64,000 bases of DNA from Inonotus obliquus (taxonomy: Eukaryota > Basidiomycota > Agaricomycetes > Hymenochaetales > Hymenochaetaceae), in assembly GCA_032164295.1 (NCBI GenBank), contig JAJHTX010000003.1:1364001-1428000 (forward strand). The letters are read 5' to 3'. The notes under the pieces are model-generated. The model searched no databases. It was not told where the DNA came from and saw only the letters and a list, made by a program, of their open reading frames with translations. Made by a program: the position numbers and the translations under genes. Below are positions 1 to 11,951 of this stretch, in pieces (positions within the stretch are counted from its first letter, which is position 1; each line of letters begins with the position of its first letter).

Positions 1-369
1 ATCAAGTTCGAGCTTTGTTGAAAAATACTGTTCATCCAGTTTGCATGCCTTCCTATAAGACTCGTCTAGAACATCTTCGTTGTTGCGTCCAAACGTGGCG
101 GGTTCACAGGCATCGACAAGGTGTTTCAACTCTACATCTGAGGCTCTGTTCAAATCAATGCGTCTGTACGGGGCGCGGTAAGCGATGATTCTTTGAAATT
201 TAGAATGTACGGCTCACCCAGAAACTCCTTGAGCATTTCCATAGAACAGCAAAAGTCTGGACTGGTTGACTGGAAGCGTCCCAGAACAGAACGGCGCCTT
301 CACATCATCCACCGCAGCTTTGAGGGCTGCTATGTATGCTTCGCAGCTTTCTTCTGTGTTGTTATACAT
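1..369 (-). CDS. 2OG-Fe(II) oxygenase-like protein, N-terminal part (runs off window)
   Basis: The start is the ATG at 367-369; an in-frame TGA lies four codons upstream. Exon 1 reads MYNNTEESCEAYIAALKAAV and continues to GTLPVNQ and LLLFYGNAQG. A 54-nt GT..AG intron (donor GTGAGC, acceptor CCGTACAG) joins it to RIDLNRASDVELKHLVDACE, then PATFGRNNEDVLDESYRKA. That last block is characteristic of a widespread basidiomycete family of uncharacterised 2-oxoglutarate/Fe(II)-dependent oxygenase-like (prolyl-4-hydroxylase-related) proteins, as I remember it. The catalytic HxD...H core would lie further downstream and is outside the window, so activity cannot be judged. It lies in the same orientation as the laccase gene, about 325 bp beyond the laccase stop. 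Family assignment is by recall of the N-terminal signature only. Confidence 0.6.
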
Positions 370-693
370 TGTCTCACTTCAAATCTCATTCACTTCGTCT
401 TATAATAAGACGATCGATCGCTGACCATTTTTGGGGTTGAATAAGTAATCTGAGTCAGTATAGCACTCTAACTAAGTCAAGAAAGTTACAAGCAAGGCGT
501 TTGAGAAAGAAGTGAGGAGGCATTACCCAAACACACATGAGCAATGAGCAACTTTGTCTGTTGTCGGTCGAAAAAAAATACGAAGGAATCGAAACGATTA
601 CATAACACGAGTTGCAGGGAAAATCACTAGTCCGTTTATATATATTCGCTTGCTATTCCCGCAACCGCAAAGCAAACCCGCTTCTCATGATAC
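370..693. other. intergenic, laccase 3' end / oxygenase 5' flank
   Basis: No coding region is supported here. It should hold the 3' UTR of the laccase gene and the promoter of the oxygenase. An A-rich run (about 573-580) and a short TATATATA tract (about 638-645) are the only visible features. Confidence 0.5.
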
Positions 694-3304
694 CTAGAGA
701 ATACCAAGGTGAGCGTCAGGATTAAGGTCATTGAATAACGGGCAAAGGTCCAGCCAGTCCTCTAATAAGTAAAGAATTTTGAACGTTAGAAACATATAAA
801 GTATCCCTCTGTAAGGGAGCGAACTTACGGGTTGGAGGGTCAACAGCAGACACATCTGGTGCATCTTCTGCAAAAACGATAGCCAAACCGCCCTCCAAAT
901 GCCAGTCTATATGGCAATGAATGAACCATGGACCAGGATTGTCCGTGAAGAAACGGAACGTAACGTCATCTCCACCTTTTCCAATGCCCACTACATCACG
1001 GCGAACTGGATTCTCGAAATTGTATTCCTTGCTTCCTGCGACACGGATAACGTCGAACGTGTGTCCGTGAAGATGGATTGGGTGCTAAGTTAGACAGCTC
1101 GTCAGTTATGATTACTTGAACGATTAGCTTTGCGCGATTCACCTGAATGTTACGATGGGGGATGTTGACCTCGATAGTCTTATTGGGAGGTAGACTGAAT
1201 ACGGACCCAGCGGGAAGGATATCCTTCGCATTCGTAGCACCCGACAAGATCTGCAGCAATACCGGAACGCTTGGACTTTCAAAATGAACTCCATTCACTA
1301 CAAACTCGTCGGAGTCACGACCAATCTGGAATCTAAAGTTAATATCAGCTCCTCCGGGAACCGGATTTCCGGGCTGAAAAATGCAAGGCGTATTAGAATA
1401 CCCCGTTGCTATCAGGTTGACTAGATGTCACGTACCGCTCCAGGATTGACAAGTGGCTGGGAGAATAGCGAGAGCAGAACGTTAGAAGGTAAGAATGGAA
1501 ATTATGATCGGACCTACGTGAAGATCAGCCTCGTTCATTTCAACAGGGTTGGCCTTTGGAGTTGTTGTCGGCACCTGGTCTGGTGCACCATCGTACCGAA
1601 GAATAGCAGAATTAATGCCACCATTAGTATTCGAATTCTCGGGGAACGACGGGATTGCTCTAATCCCTACCAAAAGACGACTATTAGTATGAAGGTGAAG
1701 CATAATAGTTGGTGCATCTCACAGTAATTGTCAACAGGTTGATCCATCGTAACCTGCTCCAAATCTAGCACTACGGACTTCGATGGAAACATCAAATAAA
1801 CTCACAATGAAAGAATAGCGCTGGGCTACAAGCGTAATACCGATATAAGCACATTTCCAACACAGGTTATGTTTCATTCTGCTTACCTGCGTGGATAGTG
1901 AGGGAATCAACGGTAAGAGGCTCGTGTTCAACGCCATCCGCCTCGATGATAGTCATGTTGTGACCATCGATAGAAAATGTATACCTGCAATATTCATCGT
2001 GTTTGTATGTGACAGTACGGTGAACAAGACAAACGTACGCTGGGAAGCAGCTCGCTGCAACGAGCCTGAAACGATGGCGCTTTCCTGGTTGAGCGCGAAC
2101 GACACCGAGCTCTCCGCCCGTGCTGGCGAGACCCTTCCCATTTATCAGAGTAGTGTCCGGAATTCTGGCACGTATTTGTCAGTAAGAGTCAAATTGTATA
2201 CTTCTATGAGTTACTCACGGAGTCTGATTGCCCTTATTTGGGAACAAAGCCGGTGCGACCTGATAGTATCGTCAGTATGTTAATAGAGTAATTGGACGTG
2301 TCGGATGCAACAAACCTCGTTATACCAGTCCGTGAGAACGATAACAGTAGACTCTGTAAGCAGCGATGGTTAAAACAGAACGCCAAACGGGCAAGATAAA
2401 CGAACCATCATCAATATCATATAAATCCGCAAGAGGGTCTTGTGGATCGTATACGACAAACGGGCCGCTAGAGTCCAATGATATATAAGGCTTTGAGGGT
2501 AATGAGAGGTATTTCCTACCGTAGTCCATCACAATACTGAGAATCATGCAACTGAGTGATACGCTGGTAAATGATGCACTGAAAGCACACACCTGTGTCG
2601 AGAGATGAGAGTGATACCAGAATGTACCAGCTTGATCGGGCACGGAGAAATTGTATCTACCGGACATTGTGAGAGGAATCAAAGAAAAGAAAAGAACAGT
2701 ACCGACACGAAGTTATGATCTGGCACAATGGGGCATCTGGAAGATGTAATCAATTCTGTGTCCTCCACTTCTGTTACCAATGATAGAGGACTAACTGGTT
2801 GACAAACGCGGGACCATCCATCTCTGGCGTATGCGCCTGAAAGAAACCATGCCAATGCTAAAATTGTAAAGTTCACTGATCAGTTGAAGGCTCAAGGCAG
2901 CGCAGCGACAGATGCAGTTGAAGAATCCGTACAATCGATGTCGACCTCGCCATGGTAGAATCAGTAAGTCCATTGACGACATTGATCTATGAGCAGCATA
3001 CCAGTCATACCAATCTCAACGCCAGAGACGGAGAACACTTACGAGGAACTGGTCACCCTTGTTACCAGTTATCAGCGGACTAGGATTCTGATCATTGGCA
3101 ATCACGGCGCTGTTTCAACCGTGTCAGAACAGACCGTTCTTTGTCAGAGACGTAATAGTAGAGGACGTACGAGCGTTCGACACCATTTGGGTTTACTTGA
3201 GAATTGTGAATGTTCAGCTCGAAGTTGACAACATCGGCGACGACGCTCTGTGCGAGATGTACAGCGACAAAGGCAAGGCCGGGCAGCGAAGCCTTGGGAA
3301 GCAT
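694..3304 (-). CDS. secreted laccase (multicopper oxidase), intact
   Basis: Laccases oxidise phenols and aromatic amines with reduction of O2 to water; this one should be secreted and act on lignin-derived phenols, pigments or xenobiotics. The start ATG at 3302-3304 is followed by a hydrophobic signal sequence ([20 protein letters not shown]). All four copper signatures can be read: L1 HWHGFFQ near residue 86, L2 WYHSH near 130, L3 [15 protein letters not shown], and L4 [16 protein letters not shown]. The axial position ten residues after the L4 cysteine is Leu, as in class 2 (moderate redox potential) enzymes. The reading frame is split by about 14 short introns and stays open to the last exon, which encodes [20 protein letters not shown] before the TAG at 694-696. 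Length is about 520-530 residues, normal for the family. No lesion was seen. Several exon edges in the middle third are by-eye models. Confidence 0.92.
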
Positions 3305-3393
3305 GATTTCTTCGAAGAAGTAGCTAGTGGCTAAGAGAAGCAACTCGACTCTGAGTGGGAGCCTGGAGAAGAGAAGCAGTTTATCTGTCGACG

Positions 3394-3400
3394 TTTTATA
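3394..3400 (-). promoter_or_regulatory. probable TATA box of the laccase gene
   Basis: The minus strand reads CTATAAAACG, about 90 nt upstream of the laccase ATG. Position and sequence suit a core promoter; no other candidate lies closer. Confidence 0.45.
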
Positions 3401-5339
3401 GATGGCCACCCTTACCTAAATCAGAGTCTTCATGTGGTTAACATCCTGGAATGTCGGGATTGATGCAGCCACCTATTCCGGAACCGACAAAGTCTCACCG
3501 GTCAGCCGGCTTAAGCTTGCACCATTCCCTGCGCGGAAGAGGTACCTCCTGAGGCGATTGTGCTCTCACGTAGAGAAGACGAATGCAGACTGAAATTCCT
3601 TCACCATATCAAATACTGTACCATAAGATTTGAGGTCATAGGTGATTCCAGAACTGACCGAACCTGAACACCGACAGATATATCACGAGTTCCATTCTCT
3701 ATGGTTCTGTATACGCACGAGAGGGAGACATTTTGAGACTCTTTCCAATCTCAGTATTGCGTCAAGCCTGGGAGAAGGTCCGGCACTTTGTTCCGTAGCA
3801 TGAGCAACTTCCATTTTCTCCCAGAGAAAGAGTATCAGATAATCCGTGCCAAGCCCTTTTCCAAAAAAATATCACGAAGAAGTAGCGCTTGTTGCTACGC
3901 CTCAGCAGTTCGTTACAGCTTTGGAGAATGGGCGCCAGTGGCCACTGGCTAGTGCTCTTGATATGGTAATGCAGGAGCTACGTGTTTCGAGAACAAGCGA
4001 TAATGTAGGTTATCAAGACTTATAGTCACAGTCGTGCAGAGCCGCACGACTAGCAGGCAAGATTCAGTAGCTTCCTTCGAGGTTCGCGGTGGTTGAGAAA
4101 GAAGATTGCAAAAGGGGGATAAATTCTTACGTACACAAGTAACCGGTCACGTGCACGAGGCATTTTCCTTCCACGTGCGCACCGTGTTCACTTCACACTT
4201 CATGTGGACGAAAGACATCTTTCTCAGACTCATATACGAGGAGAATTTCTAGTTCAGGCCCTATCAGATAATCGAATATTCCAGGAATGTAGAACTGGGA
4301 TCTAGGAACGAATCATAAGTTCCGCTTAGAATACTCATGGGCAAAAAGTGTGTCTAAAACACGCAAACTAATATAAATCCTCATAACTCCCATCTTCACG
4401 CTTTCGGAACAGTTATTTTGGTGGGAAGTGCCAAGAGACTCGACTATTGATGGTGACTTATTTTTAGGATCTCCAGTTCCAACCGGTTCCGTGACCAAAT
4501 CCCGTCGAGCGGTTTTCAGTAATATGTATGAATTATGATCCTATAACATCTACCTAACATTGGCCCCAGGGCCCGTCATACTCCCATGAGACGTGTGAAG
4601 AGCAGGAACGTGTTACAACGACTAACTCTTGGCATATCACAGCTAGTCTCGATACCGGAATTTCGTGGCGACTCTCGAGTCCCGAGGCAATTGCGTGCTC
4701 CATTCTCTACAAAGAGACCGTGGTCCATATGGACATCCGTCTGAGGATGAGCCTGACATATAATTCAATATGTCGCTTCAGTTGTAGAATCGAGCCTGTG
4801 GGACAAGCCCTCCGAGTCTGTGTTATGTTACGAAAGAAACGATACCCTCCAATTGCACGAAAGCAGTAATCAAGATCAGCCAGCTGCATTTCCACTACGC
4901 GAAACAACAGAACAGAACAAACCAGAACGAGACAACAGGAAAGACAACAATGAAGGCGATGAATGGAAAGAGAGAAACGAGTGAAACAGTCAGAGCTAGT
5001 TCTACAGAATAAGGATAAAGAACTGTGGTATTGTATAGACGATGGATGTAAAATATGCGATAACCGTTACTAGTGATGGATCAGAATAACATCAACAAAA
5101 AAGATGGACGAGACAGCTTGGAAAGCAAAGGGGAAGCGAATGGCTGTGCTATAGTAAGAGTCCTGCGGGAGGAACAATTCAACAAAATGGACAGTGAACA
5201 GAATGAACGGAAATGTTAAGAAGATGCCACGATGAATTGGTGAGGTTAGTGAGTAAACAAATGGGTGGATGATGAGCAGGTAGGTGAAAGACACAATGCA
5301 GGCGGCTGGTGGTATCGTGGTGGCATTATGGTGGGTTGG
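3401..5339. other. long intergenic region upstream of laccase
   Basis: About 1.9 kb with no supported gene. The few open frames are under 75 codons and resemble no family I know. The left part is laccase promoter territory; the right part is downstream of the coiled-coil gene at 5340-8991 and presumably contains its 3' UTR. Confidence 0.5.
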
Positions 5340-8300
5340 TCAAAAATACTCCCAAGGCCTCTTTTCACTCTGCGCGGTAGGCAACGACGTCGGTCTCCGC
5401 GTACTCGCAGCGATACCGCGGAACGGCCCAGTTCCAGATCCAGAATCCGTACCTTGGCTCGTAAGTGTAATTTGATTATCCGACGCTGGTGAGTGTCTCA
5501 TAACACTTTCAATACTCCTTCCGCTCAAACTGGTCCCGATAGCTGCGGATCCAGTTCCAGGGAAGGGTAGCATACTCTGCGCGTGCTGAGTACGCAATGG
5601 AGTTCGCGCATACATTCTTCCACGCGTCGCAGTCTGGAACTGTGTCCTTGAGTACGCACTGTCAAGCACATCAGCAAGCTCATCGTCCTCGTCCTCGAAC
5701 ACGTCATCATCGTCCCCATTGTCTGCACGATGAGGTCCACTTCCGCGTGTTACGTCCACAGGTGAATCTGGTGGAGGACGTGTCCATGAAGGCGGATAGA
5801 CGGTTAAACTTGGACGCAGTGTCATATCTTTCTTGGTCTGTGCAACTTCCGGGAAGTCCGAATTGCTTGGATCTGAGGACGTATCGACACGTGAGGGAGA
5901 GAAGGGTGCCTGATGGCATTCCGGGTGGGAAGATACTGTATGATGAGACGATGATCAGCCAATGTTAGCAAATTTACAATATGAGATCAATCAAACGAGA
6001 TGGTAAAACCACTGAGATGACAGGAGCGGACATGACAGAACAATGATAGATGCGGTGGACATTACTCTTTGAACCGAGGTAATCTAAACTCACCAGTGAT
6101 GACCTGGGCTTCATCAATATTCGTGATTGACCCATGTACTTCTTCGCTTTGCCCTTTCGCATCGGCGGGTGCATCATCATCATCAGCTGCCGCGGCGTCT
6201 CCGCCCACCTGTGCATCACCAACAGGCCTTAAACCCTCCCCTTCTTCCGCGCTCCTACTTGATGCTGGACTGGATCCCACATTCTTGTCTTCACCGCCAT
6301 GTATCGTCGGACTAGCCCTCACTGGGCTCTTCCCCTTCTCGTCAACGAATGAATTAGGGCGCGTTGTCATATCGAGGAACGACCCGGTCTGAGCTGAACC
6401 CGTCACTATCTTGGGAGGCGGAGGCGGCGGAATGGGCGGCAATGGTACTGGAGTTGTAGGCGTAACGGACGACGAGGTACTTTTGACGCTCGTTAAACGC
6501 GCGAGCTCCGTCGCGTTCGGAATTTTAGGCACATCTGGGATCGACCCACCAGTTGCAGTTGTCGGAGAACCGTCGCGTAGCGAGCTAATCGAGTTTGCGC
6601 GGGACCGCGAGCGTGCATGTCCGGAGTGTTGTGAACCCTGTGAATACGTAGATGTGGGACGAGATTCGTTGCGCTTGCGAGGAAATCGTAAACTTGCTTT
6701 GGATGTGCGAACTGAACGCGTTCGAGCCGCTGTGACACGTGAGGTTGCGCTATTTGCGCGCCTGCGACGCACCGTAGGAGTCAATGCGCCCGTTTCGCCA
6801 GCCGTCTCTCCGGGAAAGTCGTCGCCCATAGCGCTGGTATCTAGCTGTAGTTCACGTTTAGTTTCGTCCTCAGGAGATCCATCATTCTCGCGACTACCAC
6901 CATCCGGCGATCCTTCTTGTACGCGTGGTCCTACACCTGGAACTTTGATCTTCACTCCAACTCGACTTGTCCGAGTCAGTGTTGCGGGCACAGCAACAGC
7001 GCGCTCCCCATTCAATACATTTCCCTCAGTCGTATCGTCGAGCTCCTCGTCATACTCCATCGCTAGCTCTTCTGCTACTCTCCATGCTTCGTCGCGCTCA
7101 TCCTCCGTGGCAATAAGTTTTTCCTTCAAGGCCTCGATTTCTCGCACCCGACGCGCATAGCTCGCGTTGAGCTTGCGGAGGGCAACAGCCAGAGCGCTTC
7201 CTGAATGCACTTCACGCAGCGAACGAATCTGCCCAAGCTGATCGGAGAGACGAACAAGCGTGGAAGCGAGGCGGTCAAGCGTAGCACTGACTTCGGCAAG
7301 ACGTTGTGCCAAGTCTGCTGCTGGACTTAAGGCCGGATTTTGCGTCAAGTTGATTGTGTTTGTACTAGAGGGAGATATCGAGGAGCTGGAAGCGTTGAGA
7401 GACTGAAGTAGCATATTCCGTCTGTGCATCGTAAATCGATACTGGGCGGTAGCCTGAGCACGTTCTAACTCGAGGCGCTCAACTTCCTGCACCAGTTCTT
7501 CATCGAGCACCTGCAGCGGAAGCAATCGAATGGAGGATGGCTCGGCACTCGCTCGAATCGAGCGGGAGACGATTTGCTGCAATTCAGCAGAAGAAAAAGA
7601 CCATTGCGCTGCATCGAGTGTTAACCCTTTCCATGCTATCGGTACGGGACTAAAGTCAATAGCGGGCGGAGGCTGGAGAGGAGCTGGTGTAGAAAGTGCA
7701 GTTACCATGCGCGGTCTCACGTTCACAGAAGTAGGAGGAGATTCCAGCGCAGGCGCGAACGATTTGGAAATTGACGGAATACTTGGGCTTGCCGCTCTCT
7801 CGATCGGCAGAGTCGCAGGTTCGGAACCGCCGGCAGCCGACGACGAAGCGATAGGTGGCGATGATTGCCGAGGCGGAGAATCCTCCACGAGCGGACCGAG
7901 CGCTGGCGCTGGAGACAGTGATCGTGCATGCGAAAGGGCAGACATCGATAATGGCGTATCTGTTCGAGTGTACACGCCCATTGGTAGTTGAGAGCACGAT
8001 GAATCCGAGGTGACGGCACTCGTGGGCGGCGGTGTGTAGGAATGTCGGTGTCTTTGTGAATCATGTTGCGACTGCACGTAGGATGGAGGCTGGTCTTTGG
8101 ATAGTCGGTGTTCTTCGTGTCGTTCTTGCTCGGACCGCACTTCGTGCTGCTCCTCTTGTACGTGGTGTTGTTGCCCCTGTTCCCCATCTTGCCCCCGTGT
8201 CTCCTCCTCTTGTTGCTGTGGTTGCGGTTGCGTCTGTAATCGTATTCGCGATGAGACCGATGGTAATGATGGTTTAGAAGTCGGTTTTCGTGGGCCACCT

Positions 8301-8991
8301 GGGACAGGTCGCTGTCCGCTTCTAATGCTGACCCTAGAGCTCCTCATCACGCTGTGAGTTGCGCTAACACTTGTGCCCGCACTACTACTAGCATCGCTGA
8401 GAGTCGACTCTGGACGCTGCATCGCCGAGGTGCGATGGGTAGTCGAACGTCTGGCGACCTAAGAGAGTGAGAAAAAGAAGATGAGAAACGGCGTTGTACG
8501 GAAAGTCGACTAAAGCTGTGGAACGGGGTGATGACTTTGATCGCGTCGAGGAGATACAGAGATCAACTCCGTCAAGCAAACGGGGATTTCACCAATTTCT
8601 CGCCATCACTGCCATTTGTTTCATTATCCTTATTGCCCTGTGGGATAATCAAGCGTGCGTATGACGGTCTTTGGACGTCGTTCGCAACGGTGAGCTCGCC
8701 CAACTCTACGTAAATGGAATCAAATATTATGTATGTTGTTCCCACGCATGGGTTCTCAATACATTTGTTCATCCAACCAGCGGACTCACTTCGACCCCCG
8801 TAATCTCCTTGCTGGCCTTGGCCAACATCATTCGCGCAGTCTCTCGGCCGAGATCTAGAGATCAATGTCTCGGACTAGGGATAGACTAGCCTACCCAGGA
8901 CACGCAGCTGATACTCCAAGTCTTCATTAGGTGAAATGATAGAGGGTTCTGCGTCTATCGCCAAACTTGCAGAGTTGCTTAGTGTGGTCAT
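5340..8991 (-). CDS. large low-complexity coiled-coil protein, function unknown
   Basis: A five-exon model gives about 1,077 residues: 8991-8895, 8854-8790, 8703-8593, 8458-6094 and 5935-5340; every junction is GT-AG and keeps frame. The first three short exons encode MTTLSNSASLAIDAEPSIIS, then NEDLEYQLRVLDLGRETARM and MLAKASKEITGVE. The big exon is rich in Ser, Pro, Thr and Gln, with Q/E/H-rich stretches, then a predicted coiled coil (around LVQEVERLELERAQATAQ and through LKEKLIATEDERDEAWRVAE), then an acidic segment, a polyproline run and a Ser/Arg-rich basic region. The last exon contains an acidic DDDDVFEDEDDE run and ends KRPWEYF. I recognise no catalytic domain. Coiled coil plus disorder suggests a scaffold or cytoskeletal/septation-type protein, but that is a guess. 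The intron at 8855-8894 is only 40 nt and the donor after 8593 (GTGAAA) is weak, so the N-terminus is less sure than the rest. Confidence 0.7.
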
Positions 8992-9059
8992 CTCACATGT
9001 ATCAAGGGAAGTCAGAAGCCACGCGCAAATGCTATCAAAGTCATTATTTTGCCTATCGA

Positions 9060-9375
9060 AGTTGTCGTGCTACTCCAGGTAACGCTTAATCAGCTTCCAT
9101 AGTTGAGAATCTATTCTCAGATTTAGCAAGGTGCCGTCGTTGGTCAAGCTTCGCTCTGATAACCCGTTCTCGTAACAACGATTGAAGAATGGATACGATG
9201 TGTGAGCACTGCCATGCGCTGATATCGAGGTCTACAGACGTAGGACGCCTCATAATGCTTGCCAACAGTTCATTCAGGGAATGACTGAAGACATGCTCCG
9301 ATGTTAAGATTCGCGACTCGGGGAAGCGGAGACGGAGAGTGATAGTCAGCCTCAATTGCCCGAGTAATTTGCTTA
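9060..9375. repeat. left copy of a duplicated segment (partner 12235-12560)
   Basis: The stretch beginning CCAGGTAACGCTTAATCAG, followed by TTTAGCAAGGTGCC and later GAATGACTGAAGACATGCTCC, recurs with substitutions and small indels at about 12235-12560. Together with the adjacent small-protein genes this marks a duplicated unit of about 1.1-1.2 kb. An 89-codon minus-strand open frame here is not conserved in the partner (it is broken by stops), so I do not call it a gene. Confidence 0.6.
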
Positions 9376-9601
9376 TTGCACGTACTTGTTGAGTTCATGT
9401 ACTTATGTTTTTATTACTCCTCAGATATCAATCACCGCGCATCATGAAACTATCTTGTATATATCGTGGATCTACAACGCGCACCTTCGTGGGCGCACTG
9501 ACGACATTATAAATTGGCGAGTCTAGCAAGACTTCAACAAATATTAACACATCCCTACATGACTCGAACAACGCACGGATACGTTAAGAGACGCCGCACC
9601 C

Positions 9602-10151
9602 TCAGAAACGGTACAATGGATTGGGTTCTTCGTCGCCAGATTCGGGATATTTGTGGTACCTAAAGCAGTCCTCTGGGAATGTTGACCAATGTTCATCCAC
9701 TTCAGACCTTGTAAACCCGTGTTTCTCCAACCAGCTGATGGCTTTCTGAACCTCCTCATACTGAAGGTTCTCACTAAGCGAAGGTTCTCACTAAGCGGGA
9801 TGTCTGAGACTTTGTCAAGTGTTTCGTCCTGTCCGAGCTCTTGAATGGCCAAGGTGATGATCCATCTGGGCCTGTCATCCTTGTCGCCCGGCTTGTATGT
9901 GCCCTCTGGTGGAAAGACGTGATAAAAAAGAAGGCCGATTTCATCTTTAATCACGGCCTGACGGACTACGCTGATCGAAACCACTGCAGGGTCGTATGCC
10001 TCGCCCTTGATTCCCTTTGCCAGTCTTGCGATCTCGTTTCGTGAGAACACAAAGCCAGCCGCTTTGCGATACTAAAGAAGTTCCAGGCTATATTCTAATT
10101 GAAATCTGGGTACGCGTTACTTACTTTGCGGGGAGTGACTCGGATGGACAT
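9602..10151 (-). pseudogene. tandem small-protein family, copy 1 (frameshifted)
   Basis: First member of the array. Exon 1 (10151-10125) encodes MSIRVTPRK; a 53-nt intron follows; exon 2 starts at 10071 with YRKAAGFVFSRNEIARLAKG and continues as in the other copies to IPLSENL. There a 17-bp direct tandem duplication (9764-9797) shifts the frame. Beyond it the ancestral frame is still readable to the family terminus PNPLYRF and a TGA at 9602-9604, but the actual frame runs on for about 65 unrelated residues to a stop at 9544. The product would therefore lack the conserved C-terminal half (WLEKHGFTR...EHWSTFPEDCFRY). Its promoter is also split by the transposon at 10195-12018. Likely dead, though a truncated protein cannot be excluded. 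Family function unknown. Confidence 0.75.
9764..9797. repeat. 17-bp tandem duplication causing a frameshift
   Basis: AAGGTTCTCACTAAGCG occurs twice in immediate succession; copy 2 of the family has it once (12974 region). Seventeen bases is not a multiple of three, which accounts for the frame change in copy 1. Confidence 0.9.
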
Positions 10152-10475
10152 ATTCGAATTTTGTGCTAGTAATGGTTGCTTGTCGAGAAGCACGCACGGC
10201 GGGCAAAATAGAATATCAGTGGGTGCGGTATTTAAAATTATTTTTTTGCCGAAAATTTAAATATCGGCAAACATATCGGCACCTGATTTATATTTATAAT
10301 ACCGGCGGGATTGATATACTTACCGATATTTAAAGTAGATGTTTAGAATATCTTCCAGGAAGATATGCATAAATACAGAAGGGAATTTAAAATATCAGCC
10401 CAATCGATATCCTTATCGATATCTAAAATATGGGCACGTGGTTCATATATATAATATCGGCGAGATCGATATGCT

Positions 10476-11284
10476 TACAGTCATTCACGCATCCTTTAAA
10501 CACCTATTCGATCCTTCAAAATAACACCCATCACACACTTTTTTTTCTCACTTTAAGTACATGTATGTATAGCTCCCAGCAGGATACACCTTGTGTAATT
10601 TTTTGGTGGCGAGAAATTTGAGTGAAAAAATAAATATGAGAATGTGAAGAAATGGGGTCCCTGTCACGCAAAACCAACTCCTTTGAACACTCGTGACACT
10701 ATGTCACACTAGCTTGAATACTGCCTTCCCACTCCTCCCTTATTCTAAATATACTATCTGCCATTTTTATACTTGGTATTAATGTCCTATGTATCATTTT
10801 TTATGTGCAGATGGAGGGAAGTGTAGCCCTCATTGCTCATTTGTTTACAACAAGTGACATTATGCACATGCTAATACAAATTATGTAATTGCGTCGATCA
10901 CTCGATTTGTCACATTTTCTTGAGGTTTTTCACTTGTCTGCTTGATATAAATGTAACCCCTGCTTCAAATCTCGTGAAACTTGTCCAGGGCATTGCTAGT
11001 ACACTGTACAAGCTATATCATAAGTTAATTCATGATTTTATAGGAAATAATTGGTGCAGGAAAACTTGCCCTCTGCATGAATGTCAGAATTTGCTCATTT
11101 TTCGAGGTAAATAGCTATCAGAGAAAGAACCACTCGATGGATTTTTCTCAAAATTTGCACATATATTAGTATATATTCTGTGAGCGTGTGTACCAATTTT
11201 CGAGGAGATAGAGCAAGAATTGAGCGACAAATGGCTTGTGTTCAAAGGAACGGGGTATGTTTAAAGGACGCGTGAATGACTGTA
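10476..11284. mobile_element. MITE a, TACAGT-type termini
   Basis: An 809-bp AT-rich segment bounded by inverted ends: TACAGTCATTCACGCATCC on the left and the complement of TACAGTCATTCACGCGTCC on the right, each continuing TTTAAACA. TA at both tips is the target preferred by Tc1/mariner-like elements. There is no coding capacity for a transposase, so this is a non-autonomous element. It sits inside the larger element at 10195-12018. Confidence 0.75.
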
Positions 11285-11288
11285 CTGA

Positions 11289-11951
11289 TACAGTAATTCA
11301 CCATTCCTTTGAACACCAATTACTTTTTCATTTGCACGACCTCTCCCCCTCAACTATTTGCACATTTTATTTCATGTATGAAAATGGCACACTGAGACGT
11401 ACCTGAGAGAATTTTTTCAATGTCTGGAAAGGACCGGTTAGATTAATACAGAGAAAAGAAAAACGGAGAGATTTTGGACCAAAAACCACTCCTTTGAACA
11501 CCCCGTCGCCTAATCAATTTGTTACCCCTGTCTCGGCAAGTAACACTTTACGTCATCTAATTTTCTTACTTAACACAAGAAACTATGTCTTATGACAATT
11601 GTCTGCTACATAGAAATCACAATTCTTGTCCAAATTGCTTCGGAGAACATGGAATGTGCGCATGAGATACTATATAATATGAATCATAGCCCAGATCTCC
11701 CCAAACTCTGCATGTTATTATATGAGGAGATTTGGACGGAGGAACATGGTTAGAAATTGCTCTGATTCTTGCAATGTCGATTTTTTTGACATTTAACTAC
11801 TCAACCAAATTCTACAGAAACTTATGTGAGGGTAGACCACATAAGTTGGAATGTGATGTTATTTTTTCAGGCGAAAAGATGGAGAATTGCGGGAGAAAAT
11901 GCCAGGTGTTCAAAGGAGTGGTGGTGTTCAAAGGAACGGTGAATTACTGTA
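11289..11951. mobile_element. MITE b, TACAGT-type termini
   Basis: A 663-bp segment with inverted ends TACAGTAATTCACCATTCC (left) and the complement of TACAGTAATTCACCGTTCC (right), both followed by TTTGAACACC. It begins only 4 bp after the end of MITE a. It lacks a transposase. Its ends differ from MITE a in the subterminal bases, so it is a related but separate family member. Confidence 0.78.

Noticed and set aside
6411..7160. 249-codon plus-strand frame opposite the coiled-coil gene
   Set aside because: A shadow of the GC-rich, Ser/Arg/Pro-coding minus strand; starts with a glycine run and matches no family.
9086..9355. 89-codon minus-strand frame next to the coiled-coil gene
   Set aside because: The duplicated counterpart near 12235-12560 has stops and indels in the same frame, so there is no protein-level conservation; treated as a duplicated non-coding segment.
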